The notes under the pieces: model-generated
Told to the model about the DNA's origin: nothing
Seen by the model: only the letters and a program-made list of their open reading frames with translations
The model's database searches: none
Assembly (NCBI GenBank): GCA_035610835.1
Contig: CM069455.1
Span: forward strand, 1,697,805 to 1,761,804
Direction: 5' to 3'
DNA from: Ophiura sarsii
Lineage: Eukaryota; Echinodermata; Ophiuroidea; Amphilepidida; Ophiuridae
Length of the DNA stretch: 64,000 bases
Made by a program: the position numbers and the translations under genes
In this document: positions 57,701-64,000 of the stretch, piece after piece
Position numbering within the stretch: position 1 is the stretch's first letter
How the letters are laid out: every line of letters begins with the position of its first letter

Positions 57701-60700
57701 AAGCACACGGTGACATGACATTTGCCCATTGAGTAGTATACAGACTAATTGGATGGTTAACCACCTTTGACGGTATTTCGCTGCATTTTGGCATATATAA
57801 CATCTAAATGGAACATATCTTGCGCCTAAGATTTTACAGAAATATTGAGAAAAATGTGGGCTTTCTTTTGATACCAAATTATGATGATGTGAACCAAAAT
57901 CAAAAGTGATCGGATCATAAATACCTTTAATACTCTGAAACGGGTACATTTTTGTTATTTTTAATACATGTGAAAATGTGATCATTATACTGTTATTTTA
58001 TAAAGGGAGTTGTGTAAGATTTGATAGTTCCATATACGTTGCTCTTGAATCAGCTAAGGAAGTTACGTTGACGCTTCAAAGAGATGGCAACTTGGCAATT
58101 GAAGGATACATCGGTTAGTACGTTGGATTTTAACAAAACATTCTGTACAATATGAGTATTTTGTAATCGAAATATCAAGTTCAATTTTGCCCAATTCACA
58201 ATATTTTGCCCAATTCACAAGGCCGGGCCGATTTCCCATTCAGGAAGCATTCCTGAACTGGAAGTATTACCCATAATGCAATGCGATAGTTTTGGCTAAG
58301 CCGCTTTTCAAAACATAGCATACAAATTGGACCTCAACCTATTTTAATATGGGTGTTGTATAATATTATAATGATTGCTTATATTGTCGTTCTCATTCTC
58401 AGCGTTCAGTGTGGCTCTTTTTAAATTCGTTAAGATGATTTGAGGGTCTATAAAGTGGACCACAAACTTTAAATGAATATCGATTCTTTATTTGTTAATT
58501 TGAGACTTGCTTGAACTTGGTAATATGAAAGATCACACAACTGTCCAAAAGATTGTCGCAGGAAAAAAAGTTATCGCGTACTTTCTCAGATACACGAATT
58601 TGAATATTTAATGAGGTAATTAGCCCAATTTCTTAATTACAATAAATTAGGGAAATCACTACAATAATAGCTATTACATATGACTTAACAGTTTATCTTA
58701 TATATCTTGACAAATTTACTCATCGTCATTGATTCAAAGATCCATCATATTTGGTTAAAATAAATGAATTTGTCTCTTTAGTATTACCACTACAAATTCT
58801 TTAGAATAATAAATTCGCAAGGAATTATGGGTAATCACTCTTCCTAAGTACCTCTCCCCTTCCCTTCCCTTCCCTTAAAGGCATAAGATGTGATATTTTC
58901 CAGGGGGCGCCCTCGATTCGATTTTTAGAAAGTAGATTTTCATGCAGATGTACATTTCTGATCACAAATCATAAATATATGCTGAATTACTGAGCAATGC
59001 GATTTCTAATTACTTCAAAATCATGGTTTAAAGAGTGAAAATAAGCTGTCGTGCTAGCAGGACAGTTTATTTTTCATTTAGGCTAAATTCACTCTAAAAC
59101 TTTTTTGAAGTAACATGCCGTTAATAATGTACTGTGTTTATTGGTTTACTCATGTGATTCGGATTATAGCATAACAGTGTCCTTTTAATCTCCAGCAATA
59201 AGAACCGAGAACATCGATGCTACTTCACCGGAGGACTACACCGCGAATACTGGTCGTGATGTCGTGAAATTCGACGTTAATGAAAAAGAGAAAAGCGTTA
59301 CTATTAAACTGAAGGATGACTCAATGAAAGAATCCGATGAAAAATTCCGAGTAATATTCCAACTACCAACCCAACCTCAATATACTAGTAATGCTTTGGA
59401 CATCTGTACTAAAGAGACGCAGGTCCAGATTAAAGATGACGACGGTAGGTCGCAGACGACATTCTAAAATGTCACAAAATGTTTCAAAAATGACAACATT
59501 GTTGAATTGCATTACCATATTTGGAATCACCATGAGGAATGCATTGAAATAAGTACAAAAATGCCTAGTATTGGGCCCAGATTAAAGATGACGACGATAT
59601 ATCTGCACTAATTATTTATGATATTATATTAAGCCCCCAGGAGGGCCACACGTACATATTCTTTGCAGACAGGGTTTGCAGAGGGATGTGCCGCGTGTGA
59701 AATGAAAATTAACTCTAAAATTCACCAGTTTGCTTTCTTTGGGGTGGCCCAGGGGCACCGAAGATAATAAAACCGATTTCGCCCTGCCTTTCATACAATT
59801 GCCCGAATTTAAAGTGTGAGACTCATATATTTAACAAACAAATAATGTATAAAACTGAGTCATTCGTTAACCAAATGAGTGGAAATGGAATCCAATTTAG
59901 TGGCACATTCCCAGTGCGGACGGCGGCACATGCACGTTGATGACACACGGTGGGTCGTTTTCCGTTCGTTGAGCGCGTTCAGTGGACTTTGCCGACAATT
60001 CGCGTCGGTAATTTTGTGTTTAAGCACTGAAAAAATAAAGTTATTCGCAACTGTCCCTTATACCAGACGACTTCTCTCGTGTTCATTGAGTGGGCGCTTT
60101 TTCCTAGACTTACGGATTATGTTTCATTATAATTTCAGACGAGGTTAAGTTTGAACGAGGTTGGTTTCGTGTCCATGAAGAAGACAGAGTCTTTGCGATG
60201 AATATCATAAGAAGCGGTTATCTCGGCAAAACATCAGAAGTTGGTAAGTATTATAATATAAAGAGCTAAGTAACTTGAGATTAGATCAATATTCTCTTTA
60301 CTCATTGTCTACAAGTTAAAGCCAAATTGTTCACTTGATTTGTTGGGAATGGTATAGACTAGCTTGTTTACATTGCCTTATTTAGCCTGCCCAAGCACCT
60401 GCTGGTGTGGCGCTCTCACGAGGATATAATCGTGTATCCGCACTGACCGACTCCGGGTAATCAAACAAACATCATCTAAGAACTTTATCGGCTGTTTAAT
60501 TATCATATTTGCCTGATATATTCAGAAAGAAAATTGAAGAACATGGTATATAACTTACTGAAAAATTAATATTAGTTCCTTTTTTTAACTTAATCAAATA
60601 CATGAATAAGCCGAATATTATCTTCCGTCCAAATATCTGAATAGTATTATCGTAGACACTCCGGAGAAACCGTTTTAGGCTTATATGTCAAAATCGATGT

Positions 60701-63349
60701 TATAGCGCCCTCGTCGACCACATATCTCTAGTAAAGTGTTCAACAAAAGAAAGTCGTACACTTTGTTTAGGTCAATTAAAGTAACTTTTGATTATTGTTT
60801 TACCAAACAGGCTAGATAGACATTTGAATAAATCTTTTAGGCACATTTTGATACCAAACACAACACCTAGCAACAAAGATAAATCATGATTAGCGCCATT
60901 TAAAGAAAATTATTCACTTTTCAAAAGTCACACTTTCTATTACTACACGGGAGGAATAGGGTGTGTTTGCGAGGTTCACTCCGTGTGTGACACTATTATT
61001 AACCAGGATTGACCGGCGGGTATTCGATCACACTGTGTAACCGTGTACACTACCCTGCGTCGAGTTGACCGGATACCCTGCGCTGGGAGTACACTCAGTG
61101 AGCGGGATTATGATTCCGAACATTAAGGGCATTATGTGCTTTTAGTCGTAATATACGCCCTCGCCTGTTCCCCTCCAGCCCAACACATAGTATTATCAAC
61201 CAAGCACACCTGTTCAAATGGCTCTATAAAAGCTGTTCTATTTAGCGGCATATCCCCGACTCTGTATTTGCCGACCACCAAGCTGTTCCAACCCGCGGGC
61301 TACTCCCATCGGAGAGTGACTCTGTTTTTTTTGTTTTACCAAACAGGCTAGATAGGCATTTAGATGAATCTTTTAGGCATAATTTGATACCAAATTTGCC
61401 CCCTAACAACAAAGATAAACCATGATTAGCACCATTCAAAGACAATTAGTCAGGGGGGGGGGGGTGGATGTGCCCCCCTAAGAATTGGATTTTGTTTTCA
61501 ATTTTTGAACCCATTAGTGCGATTTTATTGAAAAGCAATTCCTTTCCCCAGTGGCGTAGCTAGGTTATTCATATTGAGGTGGGGGGGGGGGGGGGGGGCG
61601 ATAAATGAAAACTGAACCGACAAGACTCTTGTGAGGCAAGAAATGCGCGCGTAGTGCGCGAAATTTTTCGACTTTACACCTATTTTTAGCTCTAAACTAG
61701 CTTGTAGCAAAGAATGTTGCATTTTTGGGACACATTATGCGCGAAAATTGTTCATCTGTGTACTTTTGACCATCATAATTCCATGATTCCTGTAGTCAAA
61801 TGAACCGACAGTGCCAATCTCAACCGACACTATAATCCGACACGCGATCGCCCCTCGACCCCCCCCCCCCTCTGGCGACGCCACTGCCTTTCCCCCGTTT
61901 CTTCTCATTTTGTCCCCTTCTTCCTTTTTTCTTTCTTTGCAAAAAAGTGGGGGTATTATAGGCCTACATATTATATATATCACGACATGCAACGTTATTT
62001 TATTCACCAATCAGTCACTCAATTAAAGGCTCTTTCTCCTTTTTCCTCCCCCCTTCCCCCTTTCCTATCCCCCTCTCTTTTCCTTTTTTTTTGTTATTGA
62101 TTTTTTTACCGGGTGCGCGAGCCCCCTGCCGCCTCCCCCCCCCCTAAATCCGCCCCTGAATATCATGCTGCTAATCTCCTTTTAGAAAAAAAAAAGGGAA
62201 AAAAGAAAAGAAAAAAAGAAAGAGAGGAAGAAGAGGGGGCACATCAGACTCCCCCTGTTCGAGCTTTTAAACAATCTATACTTAAATTAAGAAAAAATCA
62301 GTTAAAATGTTGTTCAAAAGTATACACCAGATCGCACCAAATGAGTTCGAAAATTGAAAAAAAATTCTACTTCTCAGGGGGGCACTTCCCCCCTCAGACT
62401 CCCCCTGTTCGACCTTTCAAATCATCTATACTTAAATCAAAAATATATCAGTATAATATGCTCAACTTCTTTCGTGCATTGATAAAAAAACAAAATATTT
62501 ATTGGAAATGAAGAGGTGGCTTTTTGATAAAATGTTGGTCAAAAGTATACACCAGATCGCACCAAATGAGTTCGAAAATTGAAAAAAATTCTACTTCTGA
62601 GGGGGGCACTTCCCCCCTCAGACTCCCCCCTGTTCGACCTTTCAAATCATCTATACTTAAATCAAAAATATATCAGTATAATATGCTCAACTTCTTTCGT
62701 GCATTGATAAAAAACAAAATATTTATTGGAAATGAAGAGGTGGCTTTTTGATAAAATGTTGGTCAAAAGTATACACCAGATCGCACCAAATGAGTTCGGA
62801 AATTGAAAATTTTTCTACTTCTCAAGGGGGCACATCCCCCCTCAGACACCCCCCTGTCCGAGCATAGCTCGGAGGGCGGTGCTGCGCACCGCTTGGATGG
62901 TACCGGCAAAAAAAATCAGTTTTGTGGGCCCCCCCACCTAAAATTTTCCTGGATCCGCCACTGCCGTCGCCTGCCGTTGCTATTTTTTTCGCCGATGCCA
63001 AATTTAATTTATCATAATGACTGATCATATCATATTTAACACAGTTGCTTGTAGTCAAGACTGTTTACATGAAGGGACCTGCGTTGATATCAACACTTGT
63101 TTTTCATTCATATCATAATGACTGATCGTGTCATATGTATCACTACAGTTGCTTGTAGTCAAGACTGTTTTACATGAAGGTACCTGCGTTGATATCAACA
63201 CTTGTTTTTCATTCATATCATAATGACTGATCGTATCATATTTATCACTACAGTTGCTTGTAGTCAAGACTGTTTACATGGAGGGACCTGCGTTGATATC
63301 AACACTTGTTCTTGTCTCCCTACCTACACGGGTGATAGATGCCAAACAC
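45682..63349 (+). CDS. Calx-beta/EGF repeat gene (spliced, partial at both ends)
   Basis: Ten exons can be joined: 45682-45783, 47827-48099, 49457-49564, 50125-50379, 55605-55718, 56699-56932, 58006-58113, 59196-59444, 60139-60243 and 63254-63349. All have AG acceptors and GT donors, all are phase 1 at both sides, and the joined frame stays open. Odd exons give the first strands of a Calx-beta domain (F....Y.V.E pattern), even exons the second half ending in DxDG or similar. Calx-beta domains bind Ca2+ and occur in Na/Ca exchangers and in large adhesion proteins (ADGRV1, FRAS1/FREM). The EGF exon indicates an extracellular protein. No signal peptide, membrane segment or stop is visible, so identity beyond the domain level is open. 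Confidence 0.88.
46123..46962. mobile_element. TIR element with eight CTCAACTCTCC words, TA target duplication
   Basis: GGGGAGATGCGGGAGAGTTG at the left and its complement at the right are flanked by TA (46121-46122 and 46963-46964). The core word GGAGAGTTGAGCC, in either orientation, occurs at about 46133, 46311, 46331, 46354, 46555, 46579, 46923 and 46940. TA duplication suggests a Tc1/mariner-type mobiliser. No transposase. It lies in the intron between exons 1 and 2. Confidence 0.88.
47058..47366 (+). pseudogene. Possible Penelope-like GIY-YIG tail fragment
   Basis: The peptide NKSAITDHVLDSNHVIGLKE, in a frame of about 100 codons, resembles the SAxxDH....NH..W stretch that follows the GIY-YIG core in Penelope-like endonucleases. 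The YIG motif itself and the reverse transcriptase are not visible. It lies in intron 1 and is degraded; the assignment is tentative. Confidence 0.35.
47827..48099 (+). CDS. Exon 2: second half of Calx-beta domain 1, with polybasic loop
   Basis: Acceptor CTATTAG, donor GTAAGA. It encodes IQTYLGIPEGFEPISGNIDY, then the strand with INIEIVDDCDVENDEVFTVN and the end VIVIKDNDG. The D-D...E.DE.F pattern and the closing DND are Calx-beta hallmarks and include acidic Ca2+ ligands. The loop between the last two strands carries GRKRRRRDS, a polybasic run that fits an R-x-K/R-R proprotein convertase site. Confidence 0.92.
48100..49456. other. Intron 2
   Basis: No mobile element or exon is recognised. 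A short GTTAAAAGGAAGTAT-type inverted pair lies around 48265 and 48390. Confidence 0.5.
49457..49564 (+). CDS. Exon 3: first half of Calx-beta domain 2
   Basis: Acceptor TTATTGCAG, donor GTAATT. It encodes (D)NFWIEKDQYTVSETTSPFQF and NVMRDARGVLAAATL. The F....Y.V.E pattern is typical of the first Calx-beta strand. Phase 1 at both ends; joins G of exon 2 with AC to give Asp. Confidence 0.9.
   Translation, partial: TTFGSKRINTRYLKQQVLFNLTLCVMQEESWQRQH
49565..50124. other. Intron 3
   Basis: Contains a long G run (about 49802-49834). No gene or mobile element is recognised. Confidence 0.5.
50125..50379 (+). CDS. Exon 4: second half of Calx-beta domain 2
   Basis: Acceptor TATATATAG, donor GTAAGT preceded by ACCA. 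It encodes YSTRDMTAHSPDDFVSVTSG, then TGTIEIVSDLNSTEDEEVFG and ends AFITILDSDT. DD, EDEEVF and DSD are Calx-beta features. Its last ~47 bp together with the donor are the founder unit of the 55-bp array that follows; reading through the donor meets TAA after two codons. Confidence 0.93.
50332..52431 (+). repeat. 55-bp minisatellite iterating an exon end plus splice donor (~38 copies)
   Basis: Unit: GTAAGTAAAGTTAACCCC, AGTGAAGCGTTTATCACC, ATCCTTGATTCAGATACCA. Donor words (GTAAGT) fall at 50380, 50435, 50490 and then every 55 bp to 52358, with one 2-bp deletion near 51293 and one GTAGGT variant near 50877; a last donor is at 52422. The first unit overlaps exon 4, so the array grew from the exon 4/intron 4 boundary. 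Since 55 is not divisible by three and TAA follows each donor, units cannot be read as extra coding repeats. Confidence 0.97.
52440..52784. other. Intron 4, unique part
   Basis: AT-rich, with duplicated phrases TAAA.CGTTGGAGTT near 52664 and 52695. Nothing else supported. Confidence 0.4.
53034..54663 (-). mobile_element. Penelope-like retroelement with inverted terminal repeats
   Basis: A GIY-YIG frame and reverse-transcriptase tail lie between inverted repeats of 300+ bp: 53034-53410 and 54345-54663 (AGTTTAACGGGTTCGCCGTC / GACGGCGAATCCGTTAAACT, then GTCAAGCTTTCGTCAGGATT and its complement). Left copy contains an ~80-bp tandem duplication (TTCCTACTYGTRAAAGAATT near 53203 and 53283). Inverted flanking copies and 5' truncation are typical of Penelope-like elements. 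Confidence 0.9.
53586..54335 (-). pseudogene. Penelope-like RT tail and GIY-YIG endonuclease, frameshifted
   Basis: Reading leftwards from 54335: YRKPTHTDQYLHFTSNHHLS, the conserved C-terminal RT/linker block; a shift near 54160; the frame with SDKICIFLNRAGVKTYFTK; a second shift near 53930; then the endonuclease, VYSIPCSCGEQYIGQT ... SEHKR ... SALAEHACEEGH ... REALEIRIN. VYSIP/YIG are the two GIY-YIG strands and the CSC..H..H residues the Zn-binding set of this family. The enzyme would nick target DNA for reverse transcription. Two frameshifts and loss of the RT palm make it inactive. Confidence 0.92.
54893..55045 (+). mobile_element. Palindromic MITE family, half copy
   Basis: TTAAAGGCATAGTATAGTAGG, CGATCTTTTCCAAGGGACG, TTGCAGATTTATATTTCTGAT and TTACTTCATGGTTTAA follow the left arm of the elements at 12336 and 58877. 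The second arm is missing. Confidence 0.75.
55050..55195 (-). mobile_element. tRNA-derived SINE-like sequence (Ala-TGC-like loop)
   Basis: On the minus strand an A-box GTGTAGCTCAGTCGTCAGCG begins near 55187 and a B-box GGGTTCAATTC lies near 55142; the loop CTTGCAC would give anticodon TGC. A non-tRNA body, CTGATTTCCCCTCAAATCTG and a T run, follows to about 55050. Stems are imperfect. This is the usual order for a tRNA-headed SINE. Confidence 0.6.
55394..55515. repeat. Iterated CAGTATCG-NN-CGATACTG palindromes
   Basis: CCAGTATCGCTCGATACTGG (55394-55413) and CAGTATCGACCGATACTG (near 55458) are perfect palindromes with a 2-nt centre. Degenerate versions follow (CAGTATTGAACGATACT near 55490, and CCGATACGGGAACAC). 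About 80 bp before exon 5. Function unknown. Confidence 0.8.
55605..55718 (+). CDS. Exon 5: first half of Calx-beta domain 3
   Basis: Acceptor GTTATATCTAG, donor GTAGGT. It encodes (T)LYQIEHSAYSVTESKTGTTK and FTFKILRKGSTALASTI. Pairs with exon 6; phase 1 at both ends. Joins A of exon 4 with CC to give Thr. Confidence 0.92.
55719..56212. other. Intron 5, first part
   Basis: Homopolymer-rich: a C run, A/T runs, (TA)11 at 55907-55930 and two more C runs to 55976. No coding content. Confidence 0.5.
56221..56353. mobile_element. hAT-like MITE with perfect 8-bp target duplication
   Basis: 133 bp with ends CAGTGGCGTAGCTAGG and AGCTACGCCACTG, flanked by CCCCAAAT on both sides (56213-56220 and 56354-56361). 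CAG terminus and 8-bp duplication define the hAT superfamily. Interior is G/C runs; non-coding. Confidence 0.93.
56362..56698. other. Intron 5, last part
   Basis: AT-rich; no feature recognised before the exon 6 acceptor. Confidence 0.45.
56699..56932 (+). CDS. Exon 6: second half of Calx-beta domain 3
   Basis: Acceptor TTTCGTAG, donor GTATGT. It encodes FDTRAVSASSGKDFESHSNS, then ASVIIMSDEISENPEIFEVS and KATVTIQDVAVA. KDF takes the place of the usual DY, and SDEISENPEIFEV is the acidic strand pair. The terminal D-x-D is reduced to QDV, so the Ca2+ site may be incomplete. Confidence 0.92.
56933..58005. other. Intron 6
   Basis: Contains (GGTT)5 at 57060-57079 and (TTAA)n near 57432-57455. 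No mobile element recognised. Confidence 0.5.
58006..58113 (+). CDS. Exon 7: first half of Calx-beta domain 4
   Basis: Acceptor TTTTATAAAG, donor GTTAGT. It encodes SCVRFDSSIYVALESAKEVT and LTLQRDGNLAIEGYI. The V.FDSS.Y.A.E pattern is a first Calx-beta strand. The only other acceptor nearby (AG at 58008-58009) gives a stop, so the start is fixed by frame. Confidence 0.88.
58114..58876. other. Intron 7, first part
   Basis: Direct repeat GCCCAATTCACAATATTTTGCCCAATTCACAA near 58187-58218; otherwise nothing. Confidence 0.45.
58877..59115. mobile_element. Palindromic MITE, copy 3
   Basis: TTAAAGGCATAAGATGTGAT, TTTTCCAGGGGGCGCCCTC, CATGCAGATGTACATTTCTG and CAAAATCATGGTTTAAAGAG follow the left arm of 12336-12722. 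The centre is CTGTCGTGCTAGCAGGACAG. The right arm is largely lost after TAAATTCACTCTAAAACTT. Confidence 0.8.
59196..59444 (+). CDS. Exon 8: second half of Calx-beta domain 4
   Basis: Acceptor TTTTAATCTCCAG, donor GTAGGT. It encodes IRTENIDATSPEDYTANTGR, the strand VTIKLKDDSMKESDEKFRVI and the closing VQIKDDDG. EDY, KDD...ESDEKF and DDD complete the canonical Calx-beta set of acidic ligands. This is the most textbook of the four domains. Confidence 0.95.
59450..59575 (+). repeat. Dispersed repeat, copy 2
   Basis: Same family as 10640-10765; begins six bases after the exon 8 donor, with GTCGCAGACGACATTC. Just beyond it, 59580-59598 repeats CAGATTAAAGATGACGACG, the last codons of exon 8, so the exon end has also been copied here. 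Confidence 0.75.
59600..60138. other. Intron 8
   Basis: No supported feature. The frame at 59879-60148 has no recognised domain. Confidence 0.4.
60139..60243 (+). CDS. Exon 9: first half of a fifth Calx-beta domain
   Basis: Acceptor ATAATTTCAG, donor GTAAGT. It encodes EVKFERGWFRVHEEDRVFAM and NIIRSGYLGKTSEV. The V.FERGWF.V.E pattern is a first strand. No matching second-half exon is found before the EGF exon, so the domain is incomplete in this window. Confidence 0.9.
60244..60735. other. Intron 9, first part
   Basis: No exon-like second-half Calx-beta sequence found. Nothing else recognised. Confidence 0.45.
60736..60975 (+). mobile_element. Foldback MITE (AAGGGTTCAAC family), left arm only
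   Basis: GTTCAACAAAAGAAAG, CCAAACAGGCTAGATAGAC and GTCACACTTTC match the left arm of 27811-28382; right arm absent. Confidence 0.8.
61335..61452 (+). mobile_element. Foldback MITE fragment
   Basis: ACCAAACAGGCTAGATAGGC through AAACCATGATTAGCACC is the middle of the left arm of the same family, closer to the 27.8-kb copy than the fragment at 60736. Same orientation as that fragment. Confidence 0.8.
61549..61886. mobile_element. hAT-like element with perfect 8-bp target duplication
   Basis: 338 bp with ends CAGTGGCGTAGCTAGG and GCGACGCCACTG, flanked by CCTTTCCC on both sides (61541-61548 and 61887-61894). Same family ends as 56221-56353. The interior has a G run, CGCGCGTAGTGCGCG and a C run; no transposase. 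Confidence 0.92.
61895..62244. other. Pyrimidine- and A-rich low-complexity DNA
   Basis: C/T runs (61895-62140), then A/G runs. No gene. Confidence 0.5.
62245..62850 (-). repeat. Three tandem units of dispersed repeat D
   Basis: Units share CAGACTCCCCCTGTTCGA, CAAAAGTATACACCAGATCG, ACCAAATGAGTTCG and TTCTACTTCTCAGGGGGGCA, repeating after about 146 and 228 bp. Reverse complement of the blocks at 27543 and 28458. A truncated hAT-type end (TGGATCCGCCACTG) follows near 62951. Confidence 0.88.
63045..63205 (+). repeat. Two partial upstream copies of the EGF exon with its acceptor
   Basis: Period ~104 bp. Each copy has (CAC)ACAG then TTGCTTGTAGTCAAGACTG and ends AACACTTGTTTTTC, lacking the last 40 bp and the donor. 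Copy 1 (63045-63100) keeps the frame as far as four cysteines and then meets TAA; copy 2 (63149-63205) has an extra T that shifts the frame. The intact exon starts at 63254. Confidence 0.93.
63254..63349 (+). CDS. Exon 10: EGF-like domain
   Basis: Acceptor ATCACTACAG, donor GTGAGT; 96 bp, phase 1 at both ends. It encodes VACSQDCLHGGTCVDINTC, then SCLPTYTGDRCQT. Six cysteines spaced C-x3-C-x5-C-x5-C-x-C-x8-C with GxxC at the end fit a compact EGF domain. It could splice directly to exon 9 (G + TT = Val). Confidence 0.95.
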
Positions 63350-63650
63350 GTGAGTATAAAATGTATTTAGTGTTTAAAAAAGGATTACATACCAACATTG
63401 CTTAGCAATTCTAATTGATCCTGATGAAGATTTATGCGCCATTTCGTATCCAAACAAATGGCTTTAAGTTGATATCGAATTGCCAAAACTTCTATTATGA
63501 TTTAGCCAGTATGCTACAAAGGCTATTTTCCATGTCCCGACTTTGTAGACTGTTATAGACAAACTAATTATAGAAATCTCAACGACGAGCAACTTAAAAT
63601 ATTATATTAGCCCCACAAGACCGTTAAGTAATGTTTTCAATTCTATAATA

Positions 63651-63698
63651 AAATACCCATCCATTCATTCATTCATCCATCCATCCACCCATTCATCC
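63651..63698. repeat. (CATT)n/(CATC)n microsatellite
   Basis: CCATTCATTCATTCATCC and following CATC units lie directly at the 5' edge of the LINE fragment. Confidence 0.9.
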
Positions 63699-64000
63699 AT
63701 GTATACAATGCGTGACTATCGGAACGTTGACTCTGAATCCCTTAAATCAGATCTGGCAAGTAAACTCTATACTGACCAACCTAAAGAACCTAACACCCAG
63801 GTAGATGACTTGCTGGCCCATTTTGTTACAACGGTCACATCAATTCTAGATTGTCATGCTCCTGAGAGTACCAGGATCCGCACTTTGCACCCTCGTCCGC
63901 GATGGTATAACGGTGAGATTAGAGCGGAAAAGCGGAAACAACGAAAACTTGAGAGGAGGTGGAGAAAGCATCGTCGCCAAGCTGATAGGGATGCCTACAT
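63699..64000 (+). pseudogene. LINE ORF2 fragment (endonuclease-RT linker), runs off the window
   Basis: One open frame from ATG 63699 to the end of the window: SLKSDLASKLYTDQPKEPNT, LLAHFVTTVTSILDCHAPES, RPRWYNGEIRAEKRKQRKLE and RRWRKHRRQADRDAY. W.N.EI...KR.RR..ERRWRK is the linker between the apurinic endonuclease and the reverse transcriptase in CR1/Jockey-type LINEs. The 5' part is missing (truncated at the microsatellite). It may be intact downstream; it lies in the intron after the EGF exon. Confidence 0.85.

Noticed and set aside
61136..61351. Possible exon after CCCCTCCAG (QHIVLSTKHTC ...) as the missing second half of the fifth Calx-beta domain
   Set aside because: Lacks the DY, acidic DD...E..E.F and closing DxD features, and its end runs into a MITE fragment without a good donor.

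Overview
This window is eukaryotic (animal) genomic DNA and is mostly non-coding and repeat-rich. There are no operons or bacterial gene structure. The only convincing host gene is split by GT-AG introns. Around it is a dense mixture of mobile elements: 5'-truncated non-LTR retrotransposons, a Penelope-like element, PIF/Harbinger-like, hAT-like and TA-flanked inverted-repeat elements, satellites and minisatellites. The interstitial telomeric repeats are TTAGGG. Together with Calx-beta/EGF exons this fits a marine invertebrate, most likely a deuterostome (echinoderm, hemichordate or cephalochordate type); the species cannot be named from sequence alone.

Layout. 1-15.5 kb: a LINE tail, two inverted-repeat elements, a ~180-bp satellite (4.17-6.12 kb), a LINE reverse-transcriptase remnant (8.5-9.2 kb), and two copies of a module that ends in a tRNA-like sequence (9.2-9.7 kb on +, 14.9-15.4 kb on -), with telomeric repeats between them. 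15.5-33.7 kb: a large inverted duplication (arms 15544-19506 and 29354-33690) around a 9.8-kb spacer. The spacer holds a higher-order tandem repeat, a ~110-bp minisatellite of about 32 units (20.8-24.3 kb), a repeat with perfect nuclear-receptor DR1 words and a foldback element. 33.7-45.6 kb: two palindromic CAGCTGGG minisatellites 3.2 kb apart, an AAACGTTT-rich repeat, a Harbinger-like element still carrying a Myb/SANT-like reading frame, and a (CTTT)72 microsatellite.

45.7-63.4 kb, + strand: one gene, seen as ten exons. Calx-beta domains are each split over two exons (first-half and second-half exons) and followed by an EGF exon; every visible exon junction is phase 1, so all exons are interchangeable cassettes. 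Four complete Calx-beta domains can be assembled, then an unpaired first half, then EGF. The gene is open at both ends. Its product should be a secreted or cell-surface Ca2+-binding repeat protein.

Most unusual: splice-site sequences of this gene have been tandemly multiplied. The end of exon 4 plus its 5' splice donor is iterated about 38 times in a 55-bp minisatellite filling 2 kb of the following intron. The acceptor plus first part of the EGF exon is present three times, and the first visible exon sits about 30 nt downstream of a 288-nt pure-pyrimidine tract. Two hAT-like insertions with perfect 8-bp target duplications, and two Harbinger-like insertions with TTA/TAA duplications (one with its empty site readable next door), give unusually clean evidence of transposition.
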